This document shows positions 1 through 5,554 of a stretch of 5,554 nt of DNA, in pieces. The notes beneath the pieces are model-generated. The model was not told where the DNA came from and searched no databases. It saw nothing but the letters and a program-made list of their open reading frames with translations. The translations under genes and the position numbers were made by a program. The stretch lies in the NCBI GenBank assembly GCA_937884625.1, contig CALGCE010000128.1:1-5554 (forward strand), in the 5' to 3' direction. Source of the DNA: an uncultured Clostridia bacterium. GTDB taxonomy: Bacteria; Bacillota; Clostridia; Oscillospirales; Acutalibacteraceae. Position 1 is the stretch's first letter. Each line of letters starts with the position of its first letter.

Positions 1-1104
1 ACTTCTATTAAAATATTAAAACATTTGGGTTGCGAATGTGTAATGACGGGTAATACACTTACGGTAGACTCGTCAAATGTCAAAAATTACAATATTCCCG
101 ATGACCTTATGCGTGAAATGCGTTCTTCGGTGGTGTTTTTAGGTGCAATACTAGGTCGTATGGGCAAGGCGGTAATAAGCAGTCCGGGAGGTTGCGAGTT
201 AGGACCAAGACCCATTGATATTCATATATCATCCCTTCAAAAATTAGGGTGTGAGGTAGACGAAGACCACGGTTTGCTTTATTGCACTGCATACGACGGG
301 CTAATAGGTTGCGAAATCAATTTGTCCTTTCCAAGTGTCGGAAGTACCGAAAATATAATTTTGGCGGCGGCAACCGCAAACGGAACTACCGTAATACATA
401 ATGCCGCAAAAGAGCCTGAAATAAGCGACCTTGCAGATTTTCTTAACAGTGCAGGAGCAAGGATATACGGTTGCGGTTCCGATACGGTAGTTATTCACGG
501 AGTTGAAATACTACACGGCGTATCGCATAGCATTATACCCGATAGAATTTGTGCAGTTACCTATATGGCGGCGGCGGCGGTAACGGGCGGAAAAATAACA
601 CTTAAAAATACTATGCCGTCACATCTTGTGTCGGTTATATCGGTTTTCAGGGAAGCGGGTTGTAAGGTAGTGCCCATGGGTAGAAACATACTTTTTGAAG
701 CCCCCGAAAAATTACAGAGGGTGCCTACCGTAAGGACACTTGTATACCCCGGTTTTCCGACAGATGCAGGACCTCTTTTGATTACTATGCTCGCCCTTTC
801 AAACGGAACATCGGTTTTCGTCGAAAATATATTTGAAAACAGATTTAAGTATATAGACGAACTAAAACGTTTTGGTGCAAAGATTAAAACAGAGGGCAGG
901 GTAGCGATTATAGAGGGTGTAGACGAGTTTTCTGCGGCACCCTGCGAATGTACTGATTTGCGTGGCGGTGCCGCATTGGTAATAGCGGCACTTGCCTCAA
1001 ACGGTATGACGGTAATAGATAAGATACATCATATAAAAAGAGGATATGACGGACTGCCAAAGGCACTTACGATGCTCGGTGCAGATATATACGAGGAAGA
1101 ATGA
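1..1104 (+). CDS. murA: UDP-N-acetylglucosamine 1-carboxyvinyltransferase MurA, 5' end missing
   Basis: MurA transfers enolpyruvate from phosphoenolpyruvate to UDP-GlcNAc in the cytoplasm, the first committed step of peptidoglycan synthesis. The frame is open from base 1, and the first codons (TSIKILKHLG) already match the family, so the gene starts upstream. The TTG at 25 is not the start. Aligned from memory to the E. coli enzyme, about 50 N-terminal residues are missing, including the Lys22/Asn23 pair. Visible landmarks, numbered from window codon 1, are Arg41 (E. coli Arg91), the catalytic Cys65 in SPGGCELGPRP (Cys115, codon 193-195), Asp255 in FPTD (Asp305), Arg321 in DLRGG (Arg371) and Arg347 in KRGY (Arg397). 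All of these are kept, so the enzyme should be active, and the Cys form is the fosfomycin-sensitive type. The C-terminus (LGADIYEEE) ends at a TGA, which shows that TGA serves as a normal stop here. ftsQ follows after 19 bases, so this is probably the dcw copy of murA. Confidence 0.97.
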   Translation, partial: TSIKILKHLGCECVMTGNTLTVDSSNVKNYNIPDDLMREMRSSVVFLGAILGRMGKAVISSPGGCELGPRPIDIHISSLQKLGCEVDEDHGLLYCTAYDGLIGCEINLSFPSVGSTENIILAAATANGTTVIHNAAKEPEISDLADFLNSAGARIYGCGSDTVVIHGVEILHGVSHSIIPDRICAVTYMAAAAVTGGKITLKNTMPSHLVSVISVFREAGCKVVPMGRNILFEAPEKLQRVPTVRTLVYPGFPTDAGPLLITMLALSNGTSVFVENIFENRFKYIDELKRFGAKIKTEGRVAIIEGVDEFSAAPCECTDLRGGAALVIAALASNGMTVIDKIHHIKRGYDGLPKALTMLGADIYEEE

Positions 1105-1123
1105 AATTTGAAGAGGTGTAAAA

Positions 1124-1909
1124 ATGGCGGATAAAATAGATGATGTCGCAATGCGTCGGAAACTGCGAAGAAGAAAAATACGTAGGAGAAGACTTGCAAT
1201 CGGTTTTGTTTTTTTTCTTATTTTTTCACTTGCCGTTTTTGCAGTTCTTTCTCTTACGGTGCTTTTTCCCATAAAGCATGTTACAGCGTCGGGCAGTAAG
1301 ATTTACAGTAACGAGGAGATAATTAAGGCAAGTAAAATAACAAAAGACGATAATTTGTTTGCTTTAAGTGAGAGTAAACTTGAAAAAAGATTACGAAAAA
1401 AACTGCCTTACATTGATAAGGTTACAATAAAGAGAACACTTCCCGATACCATAAGTATTAAATTTAAAGATGCAAATGAATACGCCTGTTATAATGTTTA
1501 CGGTAAGTATTATGTTGTAAGTGATAAAAACTTTGTTTTGGGAGCGTATAACGAATTACCGCAAAACGTCTTTGAAATACGGGCAAACGGTGTTAAATGT
1601 AAGACGGGCGAACAGGTTGTATACGAAAAGGAATCAACGTATGATTTGGCAAATGAACTGATAGAAAAATTAAGAAGTTCTAATATAACAATAAACCGAA
1701 TTGACGTTACCAATATATATGATATAAGTGTCAGAGTGGATTCTCGGTTTGACGTGACTTTTGGCACAAAAGAGAATATTGACAAGAAAATAGCCCACCT
1801 TTGCGGTATGATAAAAAATATCGAAGAAGGCAAGACGGGAAAGATAAATTTAAGTATGTGGACAAGCAGTAAAAGCGAGGGCTCGTTTACTCAGTGCCAA
1901 CTCGAATAA
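1124..1909 (+). CDS. ftsQ: Cell division protein FtsQ/DivIB
   Basis: This bitopic membrane protein of the divisome partners FtsL/DivIC and FtsB and links them to septal wall synthesis. The 261 residues show a short, very basic cytoplasmic N-terminus (Arg/Lys-rich at about 11-23), one transmembrane segment at about 24-48, and then a POTRA domain at about 49-118. The POTRA domain includes the family pattern LPYIDKVTIKRTLPDTI at 94-110. The rest, about 119-261, is the extracellular beta domain, which is weakly conserved in this family. The start is set by an AGAGGTG ribosome binding site at 1112-1118, five bases before the ATG. The gene follows murA by 19 bases and is probably cotranscribed with it. 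The family is identified by architecture and the POTRA pattern more than by residue identity. The length is normal for Gram-positive DivIB. Confidence 0.9.
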   Translation: MADKIDDVAMRRKLRRRKIRRRRLAIGFVFFLIFSLAVFAVLSLTVLFPIKHVTASGSKIYSNEEIIKASKITKDDNLFALSESKLEKRLRKKLPYIDKVTIKRTLPDTISIKFKDANEYACYNVYGKYYVVSDKNFVLGAYNELPQNVFEIRANGVKCKTGEQVVYEKESTYDLANELIEKLRSSNITINRIDVTNIYDISVRVDSRFDVTFGTKENIDKKIAHLCGMIKNIEEGKTGKINLSMWTSSKSEGSFTQCQLE

Positions 1910-1915
1910 AAAAAT

Positions 1916-1931
1916 ATTACAAAATTGTAAT
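1916..1931. repeat. AT-rich inverted repeat upstream of the ftsZ promoter
   Basis: Two perfect 7-base arms, ATTACAA and TTGTAAT, flank a 2-base centre. The repeat ends seven bases before the predicted -35 of the ftsZ promoter and starts six bases after the ftsQ stop codon. It could be a dimeric regulator site. It is a poor terminator because it has no GC in the stem beyond one pair per arm and no T run after it. In AT-rich intergenic DNA such a repeat can also arise by chance. Confidence 0.35.
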
Positions 1932-1938
1932 AAAACTA

Positions 1939-1967
1939 TTGAAATTTGATTTTTAATATGTTAATAT
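1939..1967 (+). promoter_or_regulatory. Predicted sigma-A promoter for ftsZ (extended -10)
   Basis: A -35 box TTGAAA (1939-1944) is separated by 17 bases from a -10 box TAATAT (1962-1967). A TG at 1959-1960 one base before the -10 makes it an extended -10 promoter. Transcription would start near 1974, giving a leader of about 48 bases before the ftsZ ATG. The leader contains a strong GGAGG ribosome binding site at 2009-2013. This predicts that ftsZ is made from its own transcript in addition to read-through from murA-ftsQ. Confidence 0.7.
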
Positions 1968-2021
1968 TATGGTGTGTACTTAAAAGTTTATAGATTTTAC
2001 ATAAAGACGGAGGAATAAAAA

Positions 2022-3086
2022 ATGCCATTCGAAGTAGCAGAAGAAATGGAAAACGTAGTTCAAATTAAGGTTGTAGGCGTAGGCGGCGGCGGCGGTAATG
2101 CCGTAAACCGTATGGTAGCGGCAGGAGTTCGTGGTGTTGAATTTGTAGCAATCAATACCGATAAGGCGGCACTGTTTTTATCAAAGGCGGACCAGAAAAT
2201 CCAAATAGGCGATAAAACAACGTCAGGTATGGGTGCCGGCGGTAATCCCGATAACGGTAGGGCAGCCGCAGAGGAATCACGTGACGAGATAGCCACAGCA
2301 ATACGCAGTGCAGATATGATATTTATAACTGCCGGTATGGGCGGAGGAACAGGAACAGGTGCCGCTCCCGTAGTAGCAGAAATTGCTAAAGAACTCGGTA
2401 TTCTTACGGTAGGTATAGTAACGAAGCCCTTTGCTTTTGAGGGTAAAAAACGTATGACACAGGCAGAGTCCGGTATCGCAGCACTTGGCGAACAGGTTGA
2501 TAGCCTTGTTGTAATCCCCAACGAGCGTTTGAAGTTTGTATCCGAACAGAAGATTACGTTTAAAAACGCATTTAATATTGCGGATGACGTTCTCCGTCAG
2601 GGCGTTCAGAGTATATCCGAACTTATTAACGTTACAGCACTTGTAATTCTTGACTTTGCGGACGTTAAGTCTATTATGGCTGATGCAGGATACGCACATA
2701 TGGGTGTCGGTATCGCTACCGGTCGTGATAAGGCAGAGCAGGCGGCACGTATGGCTATTACAAGTCCGCTTATCGAGACCTCTATGGACAATGCACGTGG
2801 CGTTATCATCAGTATCACAGGTTCAGAGGATATCGGTCTTGAAGAGGTTGAAATTGCTTCGTCGATTATTTCCGATATGGCTCATCCAGATGCTACCATT
2901 ATTTGGGGTGCCCAACTTGATGATAGCCTTGAAGATACTATTCGTGTTACCGTTGTTGCAACAGGTCTTGGCGATGATAAGAAGAAAGATAAGAATGATG
3001 ACCTTGCGGCTCTTATCGGCGATGTATCGTCAGACGATGAGGACGAGGCTTTCGGCGACGTAATGGGATTTTTTAAGAAAGATTAA
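2022..3086 (+). CDS. ftsZ: Cell division GTPase FtsZ with atypical T7 loop and C-terminal tail
   Basis: FtsZ is the tubulin-like GTPase that polymerises into the cytoplasmic Z ring. The 354-residue protein has the glycine-rich N-terminal nucleotide loop [13 protein letters not shown] at about 19-31, the tubulin signature GGGTGTG at 107-113, and the FEGKKR region at about 139-144. Two features depart from the norm. The T7 loop, which completes the GTPase site of the next subunit, reads [10 protein letters not shown] at 205-214. It keeps both catalytic Asp residues (211 and 214) but has Ile209 where B. subtilis and E. coli have Asn, and Ala206 where B. subtilis has Gly. The C-terminus has a short acidic linker (about 28 residues, 318-345) and ends in DVMGFFKKD, a diverged form of the usual D-I-P-x-F-L-R tail that binds FtsA and other anchors. 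The start has GGAGG at 2009-2013, eight bases before the ATG. A terminator follows. It is clearly FtsZ, and probably functional because the rest of the protein is well conserved. Confidence 0.98.
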   Translation: MPFEVAEEMENVVQIKVVGVGGGGGNAVNRMVAAGVRGVEFVAINTDKAALFLSKADQKIQIGDKTTSGMGAGGNPDNGRAAAEESRDEIATAIRSADMIFITAGMGGGTGTGAAPVVAEIAKELGILTVGIVTKPFAFEGKKRMTQAESGIAALGEQVDSLVVIPNERLKFVSEQKITFKNAFNIADDVLRQGVQSISELINVTALVILDFADVKSIMADAGYAHMGVGIATGRDKAEQAARMAITSPLIETSMDNARGVIISITGSEDIGLEEVEIASSIISDMAHPDATIIWGAQLDDSLEDTIRVTVVATGLGDDKKKDKNDDLAALIGDVSSDDEDEAFGDVMGFFKKD

Positions 3087-3108
3087 AACTTAATATTTAA
3101 GTGAACAT

Positions 3109-3139
3109 AAGCAGTCGCCGTCAGGTGGCTGCTTGTTTT
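3109..3139 (+). terminator. Rho-independent terminator after ftsZ
   Basis: Arms AAGCAGTCGCC (3109-3119) and GGTGGCTGCTT (3124-3134) pair over 11 positions, two of them G-U, around a GTCA tetraloop. The stem is followed by GTTTT. It lies 22 bases after the ftsZ stop and separates the dcw block from the methionine genes. Confidence 0.85.
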
Positions 3140-3178
3140 CATATTTAAAAATGTTTTAAAATATAGTACCGTTTGCAC

Positions 3179-3207
3179 TTGACGAATATTTAAAAAATGT
3201 GTATACT
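3179..3207 (+). promoter_or_regulatory. Predicted sigma-A promoter of the metY-metA operon
   Basis: A -35 box TTGACG (3179-3184) and a -10 box TATACT (3202-3207) are separated by an ideal 17 bases, each one base away from consensus. Transcription would start near 3214, leaving a leader of only about 29 bases before the ATG at 3243. That leader is too short for a SAM (S-box) riboswitch or T-box, so control, if any, would have to act at the promoter through a protein or elsewhere. Confidence 0.8.
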
Positions 3208-3231
3208 TTAATATATATATTTTAAATCAGT

Positions 3232-3236
3232 GAGGG
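3232..3236 (+). promoter_or_regulatory. Ribosome binding site that sets the metY start at 3243
   Basis: GAGGG lies six bases before the ATG at 3243. No comparable purine-rich site precedes the only other in-frame ATG, at 3363, where the upstream bases are ACAAGTGCCGAT. This supports translation starting ahead of the in-frame TGA. Confidence 0.65.
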
Positions 3237-3242
3237 TTATTT

Positions 3243-4526
3243 ATGAGTGATTATAAAATAGAAACCAAATGAGTTCAGGGCGGATACACCCCAAAAAACG
3301 GTGAGCCACGCCAAATACCGATTATCCAGAGTACAACATTTAAGTATGAAACAAGTGCCGATATGGGAAAACTTTTTGACCTTGAAGCATCGGGATATTT
3401 TTATTCACGTCTGCAAAATCCTACTAATGATACCGTAGCCGCTAAAATCTGCGATATGGAGGGCGGAACGGCGGCTATGCTTACCTCATCAGGTCAGGCG
3501 GCAAACTTTTTTGCTGTCTTTAATATTGCATCAAGCGGTGACCATATAGTGTCATCTTCTTCCATTTACGGCGGTACTTATAATCTGTTTGCCGTAACTA
3601 TGAAACGTATGGGAATAGATTTTACCTTTGTTTCTCCCGACTGTACCGAAGAAGAATTAAACAGTGCGTTTAAACCGAATACTAAGGCGGTTTTCGGTGA
3701 AACGATAGCAAATCCTGCACTTACGGTTCTTGATATTGAAAAGTTTGCAAAAGCAGCACACTCTCACGGAGTACCTTTGATAGTTGATAATACCTTTGCA
3801 ACGCCTATAAACTGCCGTCCTTTCGAGTGGGGAGCCGATATTGTAACCCATTCTACCACCAAATATATGGACGGTCACGGTGCCGCACTCGGCGGTTGTA
3901 TAGTAGATTCTGGGAAATTTGATTGGACGAAATATCCAGAGAAGTTTGCCTGTCTTTGTACTCCCGACGAAAGTTATCACGGTGTCGTATATACCGAGCG
4001 TTTCGGTATTGAGGGAGCGTATATAAATAAGGCAACTGCTCAACTTATGAGGGATTTGGGTTCCATACAAGCACCTCAAAACGCATTCATACTTAATTTG
4101 GGACTTGAAAGTTTGCACGTAAGAGTAAAAAGACATTGTGAAAACGCCCTTGCAGTAGCAAAATATCTGCAAACCGATGATAGAATAGCGTGGGTGTCAT
4201 ATCCTGCACTTGAAGATAATAAATACTATGAACTTGCAAAAAAGTATCTGCCGGACGGTGTATGCGGTGTTGTAAGTTTTGGTATTAAAGGCGGAAGAGA
4301 AGCGGCGGAAAGTTTTATGAAGAATTTGAAGGTTGCCGCCATTGAAACACACGTTGCGGATGCACGGACTTGCTGTCTGCACCCTGCAAGTGCAACGCAC
4401 CGTCAGATGAATGACGAAGAACTTAAAAATGCAGGCGTATCGCCAGACCTTGTACGTTATTCTTGCGGAATTGAAAACAGCGAAGATTTAATTGCCGACA
4501 TTTGTCAGGCACTTGATAATATGTAG
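3243..4526 (+). CDS. metY: O-acetylhomoserine sulfhydrylase (PLP enzyme) interrupted by an in-frame TGA at codon 10
   Basis: This enzyme of the PLP-dependent Cys/Met metabolism family joins O-acetylhomoserine and sulfide to make homocysteine in the cytoplasm. Read through from the ATG at 3243 it has 427 codons, the usual family length. The N-terminus reads MSDYKIETK, then TGA (3270-3272), then VQGGYTPKNGEPRQIP and IIQSTTFKY, all of it family-like. Numbered with the TGA as residue 10, the neighbour-subunit PLP phosphate contacts are Tyr54 and Arg56 in YSRLQNPT. The cofactor pocket has SSGQAA, YGGTY and VDNTFATP, and the PLP lysine is Lys207 in HSTTKYMDG. DARTCCLHPASATHRQ near the C-terminus supplies the carboxylate-binding Arg. 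The frame is open for the 417 codons after the TGA. Without recoding only nine residues are made, because the ATG at 3363 lacks a ribosome binding site and would drop 40 conserved residues. It may be a fresh pseudogene, a sequence error, or a recoded gene. metA follows in the same operon. Confidence 0.85.
3270..3272 (+). other. In-frame TGA codon within metY
   Basis: TGA is codon 10 of the metY frame, between ETK and VQGGYTP. From memory of clostridial homologues this place is often Cys (ETKCVQ or similar), and TGC or TGT to TGA is a single base change. In the wider family the position also holds Ala or Leu and is not catalytic. A genome-wide change of TGA meaning is unlikely because murA ends naturally at TGA. 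Confidence 0.8.
3279..3312 (+). other. Possible stem-loop just downstream of the in-frame TGA
   Basis: A lower stem GGCG (3279-3282) with CGCC (3309-3312), one further G-C pair (3283 with 3307), an internal loop, and an upper stem CACC (3287-3290) with GGTG (3300-3303) close a 9-base loop at 3291-3299. The hairpin begins six bases after the TGA, and its loop begins 18 bases after it, a distance compatible with bacterial SECIS elements. The loop, CCAAAAAAC, lacks the G expected near its start, so the match is only geometric. Coding constraint alone could produce such pairing. Confidence 0.25.
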
Positions 4527-4554
4527 ATTTTAAAAAATTCAAAGGGGTGAGAGT

Positions 4555-5472
4555 ATGCCGATAAGAATACCCGATGACCTGCCCGCAGTAAAAACACTTT
4601 TAGATGAAAACATTTTTGTAATGACCGAAAAACGGGCTATTACGCAGGATATTCGTCCGCTTAAAATACTTTTGCTTAATTTAATGCCTAAAAAAATAGA
4701 AACCGAAACTCAACTTTCACGGCTTCTCGGAAACTCACCGCTTCAAGTGGATTTTGAGTTTATCCATACTAAAAGCCATAAGTCAAAGAATACGTCTGCC
4801 GAGCATTTGTTTACCTTTTATAAACTGTTTAAAGATGTAAAGGATAAAACCTTTGACGGTATGATAATTACAGGTGCACCCGTCGAACTTATGGAATTCG
4901 AGGACGTGGAATATTGGGAAGAACTGTGCGAGATTATGGAGTGGAGTAAAACCCACGTTCACAGTACCCTGCATATATGTTGGGGTGCACAGGCAGGTCT
5001 TTATTATCATTACGGAGTAAAAAAACGTACGCTTGATAAAAAACTCTTCGGTGTATATCCTCATACGGCAGACTATAAAAAGTCTATACTTTTCAGGGGA
5101 TTTGACGATATATTTATGGTACCGCAATCGAGGTATACAACTATTTTAAAAGAGGACGTAAAGGACGTTAAAGGTCTTAAAATACTTGCATCTTCTCCTG
5201 AAGCAGGCGTATATGCGTTAACTACCAAAGAGGGCAAACAGATATTTATAACGGGTCATTCGGAATACGATGCAAATACCCTGAAAAATGAGTATTTAAG
5301 GGATATTAAGGCAGGTATTGACATAGAAATACCAAAGAATTACTTTAAGGACGACGACCCGAATAAAGAGCCTATTGTATCTTGGCGAGCACACGCAAAC
5401 CTTTTGTTTTCAAATTGGCTTAACTATTTTGTATATCAAACAACACCTTACGATTTGACCGAAATCAAATAA
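4555..5472 (+). CDS. metA: Homoserine O-acetyltransferase (MetA family)
   Basis: MetA activates homoserine by O-acylation, the entry step of methionine synthesis in the cytoplasm. The 305-residue protein matches the family over its whole length, from [12 protein letters not shown] to [14 protein letters not shown]. The catalytic cysteine is Cys142 in [10 protein letters not shown], and the His235/Glu237 pair is in TGHSEYD, at the same numbers as in E. coli. Residue 111 in TGAPVEL is Glu. Published work on Bacillus cereus MetA showed that Glu111 selects acetyl-CoA, while the E. coli enzyme has Gly there and uses succinyl-CoA. The product is therefore inferred to be O-acetylhomoserine, which suits the sulfhydrylase encoded 28 bases upstream. 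The start is set by AAGGGGTGA (4542-4550), four bases before the ATG. No promoter is seen in the 28-base gap, so it probably shares the metY transcript. It appears intact even though metY is interrupted. Confidence 0.96.
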   Translation: MPIRIPDDLPAVKTLLDENIFVMTEKRAITQDIRPLKILLLNLMPKKIETETQLSRLLGNSPLQVDFEFIHTKSHKSKNTSAEHLFTFYKLFKDVKDKTFDGMIITGAPVELMEFEDVEYWEELCEIMEWSKTHVHSTLHICWGAQAGLYYHYGVKKRTLDKKLFGVYPHTADYKKSILFRGFDDIFMVPQSRYTTILKEDVKDVKGLKILASSPEAGVYALTTKEGKQIFITGHSEYDANTLKNEYLRDIKAGIDIEIPKNYFKDDDPNKEPIVSWRAHANLLFSNWLNYFVYQTTPYDLTEIK

Positions 5473-5501
5473 ACATCCATAGTATTTTACTATGGATGTT
5501 T
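5471..5501. terminator. Perfect 14-bp hairpin overlapping the metA stop, likely terminator
   Basis: Arms AAACATCCATAGTA (5471-5484) and TACTATGGATGTTT (5488-5501) are perfect complements around a TTT loop. The outer A/T ends give a short T run on either strand, so it could end transcription in both directions. The T run after the stem is only the last three bases of the arm, which is weak for an intrinsic terminator. Confidence 0.6.
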
Positions 5502-5511
5502 CAGACTGTAG

Positions 5512-5550
5512 ACAAAGCAGGAAAATCCAAAGAAAATTTTCCTGCTTTGT
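5512..5550. repeat. Perfect 15-bp inverted repeat at the window end
   Basis: Arms ACAAAGCAGGAAAAT (5512-5526) and ATTTTCCTGCTTTGT (5536-5550) are perfect complements around a 9-base loop. It begins 10 bases after the previous hairpin. It could be a second terminator, possibly belonging to a convergent gene beyond the window, or one unit of a dispersed palindromic repeat. The window ends four bases later, so its full extent cannot be judged. Confidence 0.65.
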
Positions 5551-5554
5551 TAAT

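Noticed and set aside
25..27. TTG at 25 as the start of murA
   Set aside because: The frame is open to base 1, and the eight codons before it match MurA sequence, so the true start lies outside the window.
1102..1104. Genome-wide reassignment of TGA to explain the metY codon
   Set aside because: murA ends at TGA exactly where the family C-terminus ends, and TGG is used for Trp in the other genes.
2060..2521. 153-codon minus-strand open frame opposite ftsZ
   Set aside because: It is low complexity in Pro, Ser and Ala, generated by the Gly- and Ala-rich ftsZ codons on the other strand.
2650..3063. 137-codon plus-strand frame overlapping the 3' half of ftsZ
   Set aside because: It overlaps a highly conserved part of ftsZ in another frame, has no recognisable domain, and no ribosome binding site was identified for it.
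3211..3226. AT-only alternating stretch after the metY -10 box as a regulatory repeat
   Set aside because: It is simple AT sequence common in AT-rich promoters and shows no distinct arms or conserved core.
3087..3242. SAM riboswitch or T-box upstream of the methionine genes
   Set aside because: The space is taken by the ftsZ terminator and a promoter; the remaining leader of about 29 bases cannot hold either element.
3657..4172. 171-codon minus-strand open frame opposite metY
   Set aside because: It is a shadow of the coding strand: it is Cys-, Tyr- and Arg-rich without recognisable motifs and lies fully inside a conserved gene.
3363..4526. metY starting at the ATG at 3363 as a complete gene
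   Set aside because: It has no ribosome binding site and would lack about 40 N-terminal residues that are readable and family-like upstream in the same frame.

Overview
The window looks like chromosomal DNA of a Gram-positive anaerobe of the Bacillota, most likely class Clostridia. The evidence is a moderately AT-rich composition, strong GGAGG-type ribosome binding sites, Firmicute-type sigma-A promoters, a DivIB-type FtsQ, and a murA-ftsQ-ftsZ gene order. All five genes lie on the + strand. A genus cannot be assigned from the sequence alone.

Positions 1-3139 are the end of a division and cell wall (dcw) cluster. It holds murA (5' end cut off by the window edge), ftsQ/divIB and ftsZ. murA and ftsQ are 19 bases apart and read as one transcript. 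A good extended -10 promoter lies between ftsQ and ftsZ, so ftsZ probably has its own transcription start in addition to read-through. A GC-containing hairpin with a T run closes the block at 3109-3139. No ftsA lies next to ftsZ.

Positions 3179-5501 are a two-gene methionine operon. A near-consensus promoter at 3179-3207 drives an O-acetylhomoserine sulfhydrylase gene (metY-type) followed 28 bases later by metA. MetA carries Glu at position 111, the residue linked to acetyl-CoA use, so its product, O-acetylhomoserine, is the substrate of the neighbouring enzyme. Together they would make homocysteine from homoserine and sulfide.

The most striking point is that the sulfhydrylase reading frame is interrupted by a TGA at codon 10 (3270-3272). 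The nine codons before it and the roughly 30 codons between it and the next in-frame ATG both read as family sequence, and that ATG at 3363 has no ribosome binding site. The gene is therefore either recently inactivated, affected by a sequence error, or read through by recoding (selenocysteine or cysteine insertion). A hairpin follows the TGA at about the right distance for a bacterial SECIS but lacks the expected loop G. A second oddity is in FtsZ, where the catalytic T7 loop has Ile in place of the usual Asn, and the C-terminal tail is diverged. The window ends in two long perfect inverted repeats.
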